This document shows, piece by piece, positions 9,126-16,976 of a DNA stretch of 64,000 nt. The stretch is from Pleurocapsa minor HA4230-MV1 (GTDB lineage: Bacteria > Cyanobacteriota > Cyanobacteriia > Cyanobacteriales > Xenococcaceae). A program made the translations under genes and the position numbers. Below the pieces are notes generated by a model. The model did not search any database, was not told where the DNA came from, and saw nothing but the letters and a program-made list of their open reading frames with translations. The stretch is taken from contig JAHHHZ010000019.1 of the NCBI GenBank assembly GCA_019359095.1, positions 248,001 to 312,000 on the forward strand. Direction: 5' to 3'. Position 1 is the stretch's first letter, and each line of letters begins with the position of its first letter.

Positions 9126-9953
9126 ATGAGAAACCGTTCGATTATTGCTTGCTTCCTTGCTTTATGTTTGGGAGTCCTAACTGCCTGTAGCAATTCTGGT
9201 GAAGTGGATAAAAGAGACTTAAGCTACGACGACATTGTAAATACAGGACTCGCCAACTCTTGTTTAACATTACCCGAAAGCAGCCGTGGTACGATTCCCA
9301 TTGAGGCTGGCAAACAGTATGCAATCCAAGACATGTGTATTGAACCCAGGGAATTCTTTGTCAAAGAAGAACCTGTCAGTAAGCGTCAAAAAGCCGAGTT
9401 TATTGAAGGAAAGCTGTTAACTAGATATACCTCTAGTCTCGACCACATTCGGGGAACTATCGACACCAACGATGATGGTACTCTAACCTTTACCGAGATT
9501 GATGGAATCGATTTTCAACCAACTACGATTCTTTTGCCTGGTGGTAAAGAAGTTGCTTTTATGTTTACAGCCAAGCAATTCCAAGGAACTACTACAGCTA
9601 GCACCGATAGCATTAATACTTCAACTGATTTTGAGGGTGAATTCCACGTTCCTTCCTATCGCGGAGCAGTATTTCTCGATCCCAAAGGACGTAGTTTTGC
9701 TAGAGGTTACGATCACGCTGTAGCTTTGCCAGGACTTGCCGACGATCCAAGATTCTCTAAAGCCAACGTTAAAGAGTTTGTTTCTAGCAAAGGTAAAATG
9801 TCTTTGAACGTCACGAAAATTGATAGTGATACGGGAGAAATTACTGGAGTATTTGAGAGCGAACAGTTTTCTGCGACAGACTTGGGTGCAGGAGAACCAG
9901 AAGAAATTAAAATCAAAGGCATTTTCTACGGCAGAATTGTAGATAATGCATAG
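9126..9953 (+). CDS. psbO: Photosystem II manganese-stabilising protein PsbO
   Basis: 275-residue extrinsic photosystem II subunit that stabilises the Mn4CaO5 cluster on the lumenal side. It carries the PsbO landmarks in order: YDDIVNTGLANSC, the partner cysteine in IQDMCIEP (conserved disulphide), FVKEEPVSKRQKAEF, LLTRYTSSL, DGIDFQP, STDFEGEF, VPSYRGAVFLDPKGR and FESEQFSATDLGAGEP, ending IKGIFYGR. The start at 9126 gives an MRNRS signal peptide ending in LTAC. That lipobox-like end also occurs in some other cyanobacterial PsbO proteins. An in-frame ATG at 9054 would add 24 residues but ruins the signal peptide. It is a lone gene under a stress-type direct-repeat promoter, so it may be a second, conditional copy. 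Confidence 0.95.
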   Translation: MRNRSIIACFLALCLGVLTACSNSGEVDKRDLSYDDIVNTGLANSCLTLPESSRGTIPIEAGKQYAIQDMCIEPREFFVKEEPVSKRQKAEFIEGKLLTRYTSSLDHIRGTIDTNDDGTLTFTEIDGIDFQPTTILLPGGKEVAFMFTAKQFQGTTTASTDSINTSTDFEGEFHVPSYRGAVFLDPKGRSFARGYDHAVALPGLADDPRFSKANVKEFVSSKGKMSLNVTKIDSDTGEITGVFESEQFSATDLGAGEPEEIKIKGIFYGRIVDNA

Positions 9954-10107
9954 TTAGCTTACAAGGATTATCAGCGTAAAAAATAGAAGATAAAACTGTA
10001 ACATCGTTCATCTTTTCTGCGAGTTAAAGAAAAGACGGAAGTAAGGAACTATTTCAATATCCTGAAGGAACGCACCTCATATCGACACAATAATAGAGGT
10101 GAAAGAA

Positions 10108-10470
10108 ATGAAACTAACTTATCGCGGAATACAATACGATCGAGAAAAACAAAATTTTTTAACATCAACAGATGTAGTAAAAAATGAGATTATCTATCGA
10201 GGAAATTCTCTCGAAGCAAATATCGATCATAGATTTCCTTTGATTAAATATATCAAACAGCTATTGAATAAATCTAGATCGCAAACAGTGTTCGATCCAG
10301 TCGCATTTTCGTACGAACACAAAAGAGAATTTTTAGAAGCGTGTTGGTATTTGGAGAATAAAGAACTCAATCGCTGTTGGGATCTAACCTTACAGATTGA
10401 GAAAACCAAGGCTTTAAAAGCACAACAGAAAACTAAGTTGAAATATCGTGGCCTTACTTATTACCGCTAA
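10108..10470 (+). CDS. DUF4278 domain protein
   Basis: 120 residues. It opens MKLTYRGIQYDR and closes KLKYRGLTYYR, so the DUF4278 signature occurs at both ends. DUF4278 is a short cyanobacterial domain of unknown function. The ATG at 10108 is chosen because GAGGTG lies 6 bases upstream; the GTG at 10099 is part of that Shine-Dalgarno. The middle is charged and soluble, with no membrane segment. Isolated between psbO and a MITE copy. Confidence 0.82.
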   Translation: MKLTYRGIQYDREKQNFLTSTDVVKNEIIYRGNSLEANIDHRFPLIKYIKQLLNKSRSQTVFDPVAFSYEHKREFLEACWYLENKELNRCWDLTLQIEKTKALKAQQKTKLKYRGLTYYR

Positions 10471-10521
10471 CTAAACTGGAGATTACGCAATCCGAAGGCT
10501 ACAGATCGTATTCATCACTAC

Positions 10522-10725
10522 GGCGTTGCTGATTTGAAGTATACCATTTGCGAAGCTTATCCTTTAGGACAAGGGTACAACGTGAAACCGATAAGTAAAC
10601 TGTTCGTAGCCATAAGCTATAAGCTATAAGCTTTTTTAATTTTCTATCGATGACCTAAAATTAAAAATCACATTGTCTATCACGGATACACCTTCGGATA
10701 TGGTATACCCAGATTCAGCAACGCC
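10522..10725 (+). repeat. MITE-like dispersed repeat, copy 2 (204 bp)
   Basis: Same orientation as copy 1: left end GGCGTTGCTGATTTG, right end AGATTCAGCAACGCC, with GTATACC inside both ends. The centre holds AAGCTATAAGCT-type palindromes. No reading frame and no clear target duplication. The rest of the spacer to the efflux operon (10726-10931) shows no feature I can name. Confidence 0.8.
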
Positions 10726-10931
10726 CGTAAAACCAGTTTTATTTTTTACTGCATGGTTGCAATACGCTTGTTCTGGCTTGAAGATTAGCCCTTTCTCAAC
10801 ACACGCTTAAAAAGAACGATCTCTATCAATGGCATGATTGCCTATCGAGGTATCTACGCAACTATAAAAGGCAAGCGGTAATAAATAAATCTCTTAAGAA
10901 AAGTATTAATGTCCAAAATATCCTAGTTTTC

Positions 10932-12191
10932 ATGAAAGTTAGAACGACTATCAAAAGGCGTTTGTCTCCTGTCCTATTAGGAGCAACTCTATCCATTTCA
11001 TTTTTAAGTGCTGCCTGCAATTCTAGCTCAGATGCGAAAGCTGATGCCGAAGCAAATGCTCAAGCAAGTGCGATACCTGTTGAAATAGTAAAATTACAGT
11101 CTGATACGATTGGCGATCGCTCTGAGTTTGTCGGTAACTTGGAAGCGGTCAAGGTCGTTGAGGTTAATCCCGAAATTCAAGGACGCATTAAAAAGATTTT
11201 AGTTGAAGCTGGGGAGCGAGTTGAGGCGGGACAAACTATTATGGAGTTAGAGCCTGGGGAAAGCGCACCCAACTATCAAGCAGCTTTAGAAGCGGTCAAT
11301 GTTGCCAAAGACGATTATCAAAATGCGCTTAAACAGCTCGACATTGCCAAAGCTAAACGGGATAGTGCCAAAACTAACTACGATTTAATTAGTAAATATG
11401 TACCTCGCGTACAGGAGCTATTTGACGAAGGAGGAGTGGCACAGGTTCGCTTAGACGAAACATTACAAAAAGCCGAAGCAGCAAAAAACAATTTAATTAG
11501 TGCAGAACAAGATGTTTCCACAGCCGAAATTAAGATAAACCAAGCACAAACTAATATTCGTCAGGCACAGGCACAGGCAGACGCTGCTTCAGTAAGTACG
11601 GGTTATAAAACGATTAAAGCTCCTATCGCTGGGATTGTGGATGATTTTCCCGTGAAGGAGGGAGCTTATGTAACTGCTGGTCAATCTGTAGTGGCGAGAA
11701 TAACCCAATTAGATGACTTATTCTTAAACATTCAAGTCCCATCTAATCGAGCAAATCAGCTTAAGCTTGGTTTACCCTTAGATTTAATCGATCCTACTAC
11801 CAAAGAAAAATTATCTACAGGTAAGATTACCTTTATCTCCCCAACGGTTGACCGAGAAAACCAAACTATTTTGGCAAAAGCCCGCTTTAATAATGAAGGC
11901 GAATTACGAAATGGACAATATGTGCAGGCGCGTCTTACCTGGAACACCGAGAGCGGAATTTTAGTTCCAACTGGGGCGATTTCTCGAACAGGGGGCAAGG
12001 AATTTGTCTATCAAGTCAGCGATGAGCCTAACGAAAACGGTCAAGAGGTTGTTAACCTAACTCCTGTAGAGTTGGGAGCTATTCAGGACAACAGTTTCCA
12101 AATCATTGCAGGATTAGAAACAGGCGATCGCATTGCCGTCTCGAATATCCTCAAGCTACGAGATGGTGCGCCCATTGAACCTAAATCTTAG
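10932..12191 (+). CDS. RND efflux membrane-fusion (periplasmic adaptor) protein
   Basis: 419-residue HlyD/AcrA-type adaptor. It starts with a lipoprotein signal (LSAAC), followed by an Ala-rich linker, a lipoyl half (QGRIKKILVEAGERVEAGQ), a long alpha-hairpin coiled coil (about 110-220), the second lipoyl half (TIKAPIAGIVDDFPVKEGA), then beta-barrel and membrane-proximal domains. It bridges the inner-membrane pump encoded 64 bases downstream to an outer-membrane channel not present in this window. Substrate unknown. Confidence 0.94.
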   Translation: MKVRTTIKRRLSPVLLGATLSISFLSAACNSSSDAKADAEANAQASAIPVEIVKLQSDTIGDRSEFVGNLEAVKVVEVNPEIQGRIKKILVEAGERVEAGQTIMELEPGESAPNYQAALEAVNVAKDDYQNALKQLDIAKAKRDSAKTNYDLISKYVPRVQELFDEGGVAQVRLDETLQKAEAAKNNLISAEQDVSTAEIKINQAQTNIRQAQAQADAASVSTGYKTIKAPIAGIVDDFPVKEGAYVTAGQSVVARITQLDDLFLNIQVPSNRANQLKLGLPLDLIDPTTKEKLSTGKITFISPTVDRENQTILAKARFNNEGELRNGQYVQARLTWNTESGILVPTGAISRTGGKEFVYQVSDEPNENGQEVVNLTPVELGAIQDNSFQIIAGLETGDRIAVSNILKLRDGAPIEPKS

Positions 12192-12255
12192 GCAGGTTTT
12201 TGCTTAACTACTTTTAAATTATTAATCGCCAACCTTATAAATATTAAAATTAACT

Positions 12256-15200
12256 ATGGGTGTATTCTCTATCTCTGGAAACTTTATTAAACGCCCAGTA
12301 TTAACTACAGTTTGTACTATTGTCATTGTCCTGCTGGGAGGGGTCTGTATTCCCCTGCTACCGATTAACTACCTCCCCGATGTTTCTCCCGTGCAGATTC
12401 AGGTGTCAAGCACATACACGGGGGCAGACGTAGAAACTATTGAAGATACTGTCACCACAATCTTGGAAGAGGAAATTAACGGTGTCCCAGGAATGGATTA
12501 CTCAACCTCTGAAAGTTATGCAGGCAGTAGTAATATCTCTATTTATTTCCCCACAGGAACTGATAAGGATATTGCTCAGGTTAACGTCCAGAACCGTGTA
12601 GCACAGGCTTTACCACAGTTGCCCAGCCCAGTCCAACAAAGGGGGATTACTACCGAAGCAGCATCTAGTAGTATCCTCCTGATCTTTGGTATTTATAGTG
12701 AATCAGGGGTATATAATGACATTTTTGTTAGTAACTATGTCGATGCCAATGTCACTAATGTTTTAAAGCGGATTGAGGGGGTAGGAGACGTTACCGTATT
12801 TGGGGCAAAAGAAAACGCCATGAGGCTCTGGCTCGATCCCCAAGCGTTAGCAGCTAGAGGATTGAGTCCATTGGATGTATCCCAGGCTGTTAGTTCGCAA
12901 AACGTAGTAATTGGTGCAGGTTCTATCGGTCAAGAGCCTACCCCTGGAAATCAAGACTATGAGCTACCAGTTAAGATTCAAGGTCGTCTTCAAAGTAAAG
13001 CTGAGTTTGAAAATTTGGTAGTTAAAACCTTGGACAATGGTTCTGTGGTGCATCTAAGAGATGTGGGCTATGCAGAAATTGGGGCGGAAAACTATACAGC
13101 CAATGCTCGCGTTAATGGACAAGAAGGGATCGGTATTTCAATCTCTCAACTTCCTGGGAGTAATGCCCTAGATGTCGGTAATAACGTCAAAGATGCAATG
13201 GAAGAACTAAGTCAAAATTTTCCTCCAGGACTAGTTAAATCCCTGGTGTACGATACCACTGACTTTATTCAAGTATCGATTAAAGAGGTTTTTATCACCT
13301 TGCTTCAAGCGATCGCTTTGGTAATCATCATTATCTTTATCTTCCTTCAAGATTGGCGCACCACAGTTATTCCCGCCGTGGCGATTCCCGTTTCACTAAT
13401 CGGTGCATTGGGATTTGCTTTTGTCTTGGGATTTTCACTCAACAGCTTGACTTTGTTTGGTTTGATTCTAGCCACAGGGCTAGTTGTCGATGACGCGATC
13501 GTGATTGTCGAAGCAATTACCGCTAAGATTGAGTCGGGAATGACACCAAGAAAGGCATCTTTTGTAGTGATGGACGAGATTGCAGGGGCGGTTCTTTCCA
13601 CTTCTGTAGTACTGATGGCGGTATTTATTCCCGTGGCATTTTTCCCAGGCACAACTGGAATTCTTTATCAGCAGTTCGCCTTAATTATTGCCTTTTCCGT
13701 GCTGGTATCAACCTTTAACGCCCTGACTTTTACTCCCGCTATGTCTGCGATCCTGCTCAGATCGTCAGAGCAAACTCAGTCAAATAACAATGGCAAGAAA
13801 GGATTTCTAGATAAGATATTTACGCCCTTTAATCGCTTCTTAAGCTGGGTTATAGACCTATACGCGGCTTTCGTTAAGTTTCTCATTCGCATTCGCTACT
13901 TTGTAATTGGCTTATTTGTCCTGGGTCTGTTTTTGACTTATATGGTGTTTAAAGCAGTGCCAGGAGGTTTTGTCCCTCCAGAAGATCAGGGGGTTTTCTT
14001 GGGAATCATCCAAGCTCCTGATGGAGTATCCTTGAGCTATACAGATCGAGTTACCAAATTTGTCTCCGAGACTTTTGAAAATACTCCTGAAGTAGAAGAT
14101 TATTTTGTCGCTAGCGGTATTGGTTTAGAAGGCGCGGGCCCCAATAAAGGGGTGTTCTTTGCCAAACTCAAGACTTGGGATCGGCGAACTGGATCGGCTC
14201 AAACCGCAGAAAAAGTCATCGAACGGCTTAACCAACAATTCTATGTAAACGAAGACGCAACCATTGCTGCTTTTAACTTACCCCCCATTCCTGGGTTTAG
14301 CTCCACTGGAGGGATCGAACTACAGCTACAAAACCAAAGTGGCGGTAGCTTGGATATCGATAATTTTCTGGCAAATGCTCAAGAAATTATTGCTCAAGCC
14401 AATCAGTCCCCTGCGGTTGGCTCGGCTTTTACCCAGTTCACAGCCAGTACGCCTCAACTACAGGTAGATATCAATCGCGATCGATTAGAAGCTTTAAATA
14501 TTGATTTTCAGTCGGCACTCCAAACCATTGGTGCTTTTGTCGGTTCTCAATATGTCAATGACTTTACTCTGGAAGGACTTAGCTATCGGGTATTCTTGCA
14601 GGCAGAAGCAGAGGCTCGTAATTCTCCCGATGACCTAGAAAATCTCTACGTGCGATCGCGGGTCGGACAAATGATTCCTCTGGGTGAAATAGCCACAGTT
14701 TCTCGCATTGTTGGGCCGCAAATTATTTATCACTACAACGGCGATCGCTCGATTAAAATTCAAGCAGAGGCAGCCGAAGACTTTTCCAGTGGTCAGGCGA
14801 TCGCTGCTATAGATTCCGCAGTAGCACAAGCGGCCTTACCTGGAGTCACTGGAGATTGGATTGGTTTGGCTAAAGAAGAGCTGGCTGCTGGTAGTTTGGG
14901 TGCTTTGGTATTTCTGTTTGGGATTATCATGGTCTTCCTGACTCTCTCGGCTCAGTACGAAAGCTATATCGACCCCCTAATCATTTTGTTAACTGTTCCT
15001 TTGGCGGTTTTGGGTGCTTTATCTTTTATTGCCTTAGCAGGGTTAGATAGAAACGTCTACGTGCAGGTAGCACTAGTAATGTTAATTGGTCTTGCCAGTA
15101 AAAATGCGATTTTGATTGTGGAACTTGCCAACCAAACGCGGGAAACGGGAGTTTCAATTGTCCAATCCGCACAAGAAGCTGCCCAGGAACGTTTTCGTCC

Positions 15201-15525
15201 TATCCTAATGACGGCGGTATCTTCCTTAGTTGGTTTCTTCCCCTTGGTTATTGCTTCGGGAGCGGGTTCGGCTTCCCGTCGGTCAATTGGAACGGCTCTA
15301 GTGGGCGGACTATTGGTATCGACAATACTGAGCTTTTTAATCGTACCAGTCCTCTATGTGGTTATCAAAAGCTTAGAAGCGAAATTTCTCAATAAAAAAC
15401 CTCCCAGAGACAATGATGACGACTACAATTCTAACGGTCGTGTAAAAGACGCCAAAGATTTAGAAAGGGGCGATCGTGCCGATGCCCCTGCCACAACTCG
15501 CTTTCAAGGAGATAATCCAGTTTGA
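12256..15525 (+). CDS. RND multidrug efflux transporter, HAE1/AcrB family
   Basis: 1089 residues, the usual size for a hydrophobe/amphiphile efflux-1 pump. The N-terminal helix segment FIKRPVLTTV is followed by a porter domain, the central membrane block with the proton-relay motif GLVVDDAIVIVEA (about 410-422), a second porter domain (about 570-860) and the final membrane helices. The conserved ASKNAILIVE block in the last third is present. Uses proton motive force to expel substrates through the adaptor. The extended acidic C-terminus (after about 1040) is not conserved in the family. Confidence 0.95.
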   Translation: MGVFSISGNFIKRPVLTTVCTIVIVLLGGVCIPLLPINYLPDVSPVQIQVSSTYTGADVETIEDTVTTILEEEINGVPGMDYSTSESYAGSSNISIYFPTGTDKDIAQVNVQNRVAQALPQLPSPVQQRGITTEAASSSILLIFGIYSESGVYNDIFVSNYVDANVTNVLKRIEGVGDVTVFGAKENAMRLWLDPQALAARGLSPLDVSQAVSSQNVVIGAGSIGQEPTPGNQDYELPVKIQGRLQSKAEFENLVVKTLDNGSVVHLRDVGYAEIGAENYTANARVNGQEGIGISISQLPGSNALDVGNNVKDAMEELSQNFPPGLVKSLVYDTTDFIQVSIKEVFITLLQAIALVIIIIFIFLQDWRTTVIPAVAIPVSLIGALGFAFVLGFSLNSLTLFGLILATGLVVDDAIVIVEAITAKIESGMTPRKASFVVMDEIAGAVLSTSVVLMAVFIPVAFFPGTTGILYQQFALIIAFSVLVSTFNALTFTPAMSAILLRSSEQTQSNNNGKKGFLDKIFTPFNRFLSWVIDLYAAFVKFLIRIRYFVIGLFVLGLFLTYMVFKAVPGGFVPPEDQGVFLGIIQAPDGVSLSYTDRVTKFVSETFENTPEVEDYFVASGIGLEGAGPNKGVFFAKLKTWDRRTGSAQTAEKVIERLNQQFYVNEDATIAAFNLPPIPGFSSTGGIELQLQNQSGGSLDIDNFLANAQEIIAQANQSPAVGSAFTQFTASTPQLQVDINRDRLEALNIDFQSALQTIGAFVGSQYVNDFTLEGLSYRVFLQAEAEARNSPDDLENLYVRSRVGQMIPLGEIATVSRIVGPQIIYHYNGDRSIKIQAEAAEDFSSGQAIAAIDSAVAQAALPGVTGDWIGLAKEELAAGSLGALVFLFGIIMVFLTLSAQYESYIDPLIILLTVPLAVLGALSFIALAGLDRNVYVQVALVMLIGLASKNAILIVELANQTRETGVSIVQSAQEAAQERFRPILMTAVSSLVGFFPLVIASGAGSASRRSIGTALVGGLLVSTILSFLIVPVLYVVIKSLEAKFLNKKPPRDNDDDYNSNGRVKDAKDLERGDRADAPATTRFQGDNPV

Positions 15526-15536
15526 GAGGATAAATT

Positions 15537-15809
15537 ATGAACCAGCGTAAAATTTGGTTTGCTGGGTTAGTTACAGCAGTACTTGGTGTCGGCATTGGCT
15601 TAGTGCTGGCAAAGATTGCCGAAACTCCCTATTCTAGTAAAAACTATCAAAACTTAGAACAGATTTATATGTCGATCTGCGGCACTGGAGGACTGATTGT
15701 CGGAACAACTCAAGAAGCTTTACGTCAGCTTCAAACCCAGCGCGATATTGAAGAAGCTCAGAGGCTGCGCGATCGTCTAAAAAAAGAACGGATTTCGCAA
15801 CATAAGTAA
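15537..15809 (+). CDS. Small single-pass membrane protein of the RND operon
   Basis: 90 residues: one N-terminal hydrophobic helix (about 7-27) and a charged, probably helical C-terminus rich in Arg, Glu and Gln (QRDIEEAQRLRDRLKKER). It begins 11 bases after the pump stop codon, so it is surely in the same transcript. Not recognised as a named family; an accessory or assembly role for the pump is an inference from position only. Confidence 0.75.
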   Translation: MNQRKIWFAGLVTAVLGVGIGLVLAKIAETPYSSKNYQNLEQIYMSICGTGGLIVGTTQEALRQLQTQRDIEEAQRLRDRLKKERISQHK

Positions 15810-15839
15810 CGATCGAAGATTAGTATTATTAGAGTAATA

Positions 15840-16901
15840 ATGTCTGAGAATAAGTTTCCACGCTGGCTATATTGGGGGTTGTTAATAACATTCATTGTTG
15901 TTAACGGTTATTTTCTATTTCCTGTATTTCGCTATTTACAGCCGACGCTAATTTTAATCGTAACAGCAGCACTGCTTGCTTTTTTATTAAATTATCCCGT
16001 GCGGTTACTTATGTCGTGGAAGTTACGACGGGGTTACGCGATCGCCCTAGTGTTTTTATTGGCACTAATAATTTTAGGTATCATAACTTTCACCTTACTA
16101 CCCCTATTATTTCAACAGCTAAATGACTTTACCCGTCGTTTGCCAAGCTGGATCGATTCTGGCAAAGAGCAGTTACAAATTTTTAAAATCTGGGCAACTG
16201 ACAAAAATATTCCCTTTGATGTTGCTGCGTCGATCGCTGAACTAGAAGAGCGTTTTGCTACCGAAGTAAGAGCTTTACCCAGCTACATTATCAATTTTTT
16301 AATTGGAGCATTTGATAGCAGTTTAGAGCTTTTAATTACAGTAGTACTAACCTTCTACCTACTGATTCATGGCGATCGCTTTTGGTCGGGAATTTGGCAG
16401 TGGTTACCCGATGATTGGGGCAATCGCGTGCAGTCATCTCTTAAACAGAGTTTTGAAAATTACTTTATCGGTCAAGCGACGATCGCTCTTTTGATGAGTA
16501 TTAGTATTACGACGGCATTTTTATTGCTCAAAGTACCCTTTGGCTTATTATTTGGTCTGACAATTGGGAGCTTAGTGCTAATTCCTTTAGGAGATATTAT
16601 CGGTATTATTAGCGTTAGTTTACTTACAGGGCTTAAAAGTGTGGGATTAGGAGTAGAAGTCTTCACAGTAGCAATCGTCATCGATCAGGCGATCGATAAT
16701 ACCCTCGCCCCGCGTATTTTTGGTAATTTAGTCGGGCTTAATCCTGTTTGGATTATTATTTCTCTGTTATTGGGGGCTAAACTCGGCGGAGTTTTAGGTT
16801 TAATCTTAGCAGTGCCTCTGGCTGGGGCAATTAAAAGAGTCGCAGAAAGCCGAAAAATTACTCAAACTACTGAAATAGATACATTAAGCAGCAAACATTA
16901 G
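15840..16901 (+). CDS. AI-2E family transporter (PerM-like permease)
   Basis: 353-residue polytopic membrane protein with about eight helices and the family pattern: an early FLLNYPVR, a soluble-exposed helical stretch (about 85-140), and a C-terminal GLTIGSLVLIPLGDIIG block with GLNPVWIIISLLLGAKLGGVLG. Members export varied small molecules or ions; the name comes from E. coli TqsA. It follows the RND operon by 30 bases and may be co-transcribed. Its opening segment aligns with the truncated frame at 59102-59371. Confidence 0.9.
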   Translation: MSENKFPRWLYWGLLITFIVVNGYFLFPVFRYLQPTLILIVTAALLAFLLNYPVRLLMSWKLRRGYAIALVFLLALIILGIITFTLLPLLFQQLNDFTRRLPSWIDSGKEQLQIFKIWATDKNIPFDVAASIAELEERFATEVRALPSYIINFLIGAFDSSLELLITVVLTFYLLIHGDRFWSGIWQWLPDDWGNRVQSSLKQSFENYFIGQATIALLMSISITTAFLLLKVPFGLLFGLTIGSLVLIPLGDIIGIISVSLLTGLKSVGLGVEVFTVAIVIDQAIDNTLAPRIFGNLVGLNPVWIIISLLLGAKLGGVLGLILAVPLAGAIKRVAESRKITQTTEIDTLSSKH

Positions 16902-16976
16902 TTTATTATGCTTGTAGTAAATCGTAGTTGAGTAAAATCTATTACTTCTTAATTAGCAGCAGCAAGTGAACAATAA

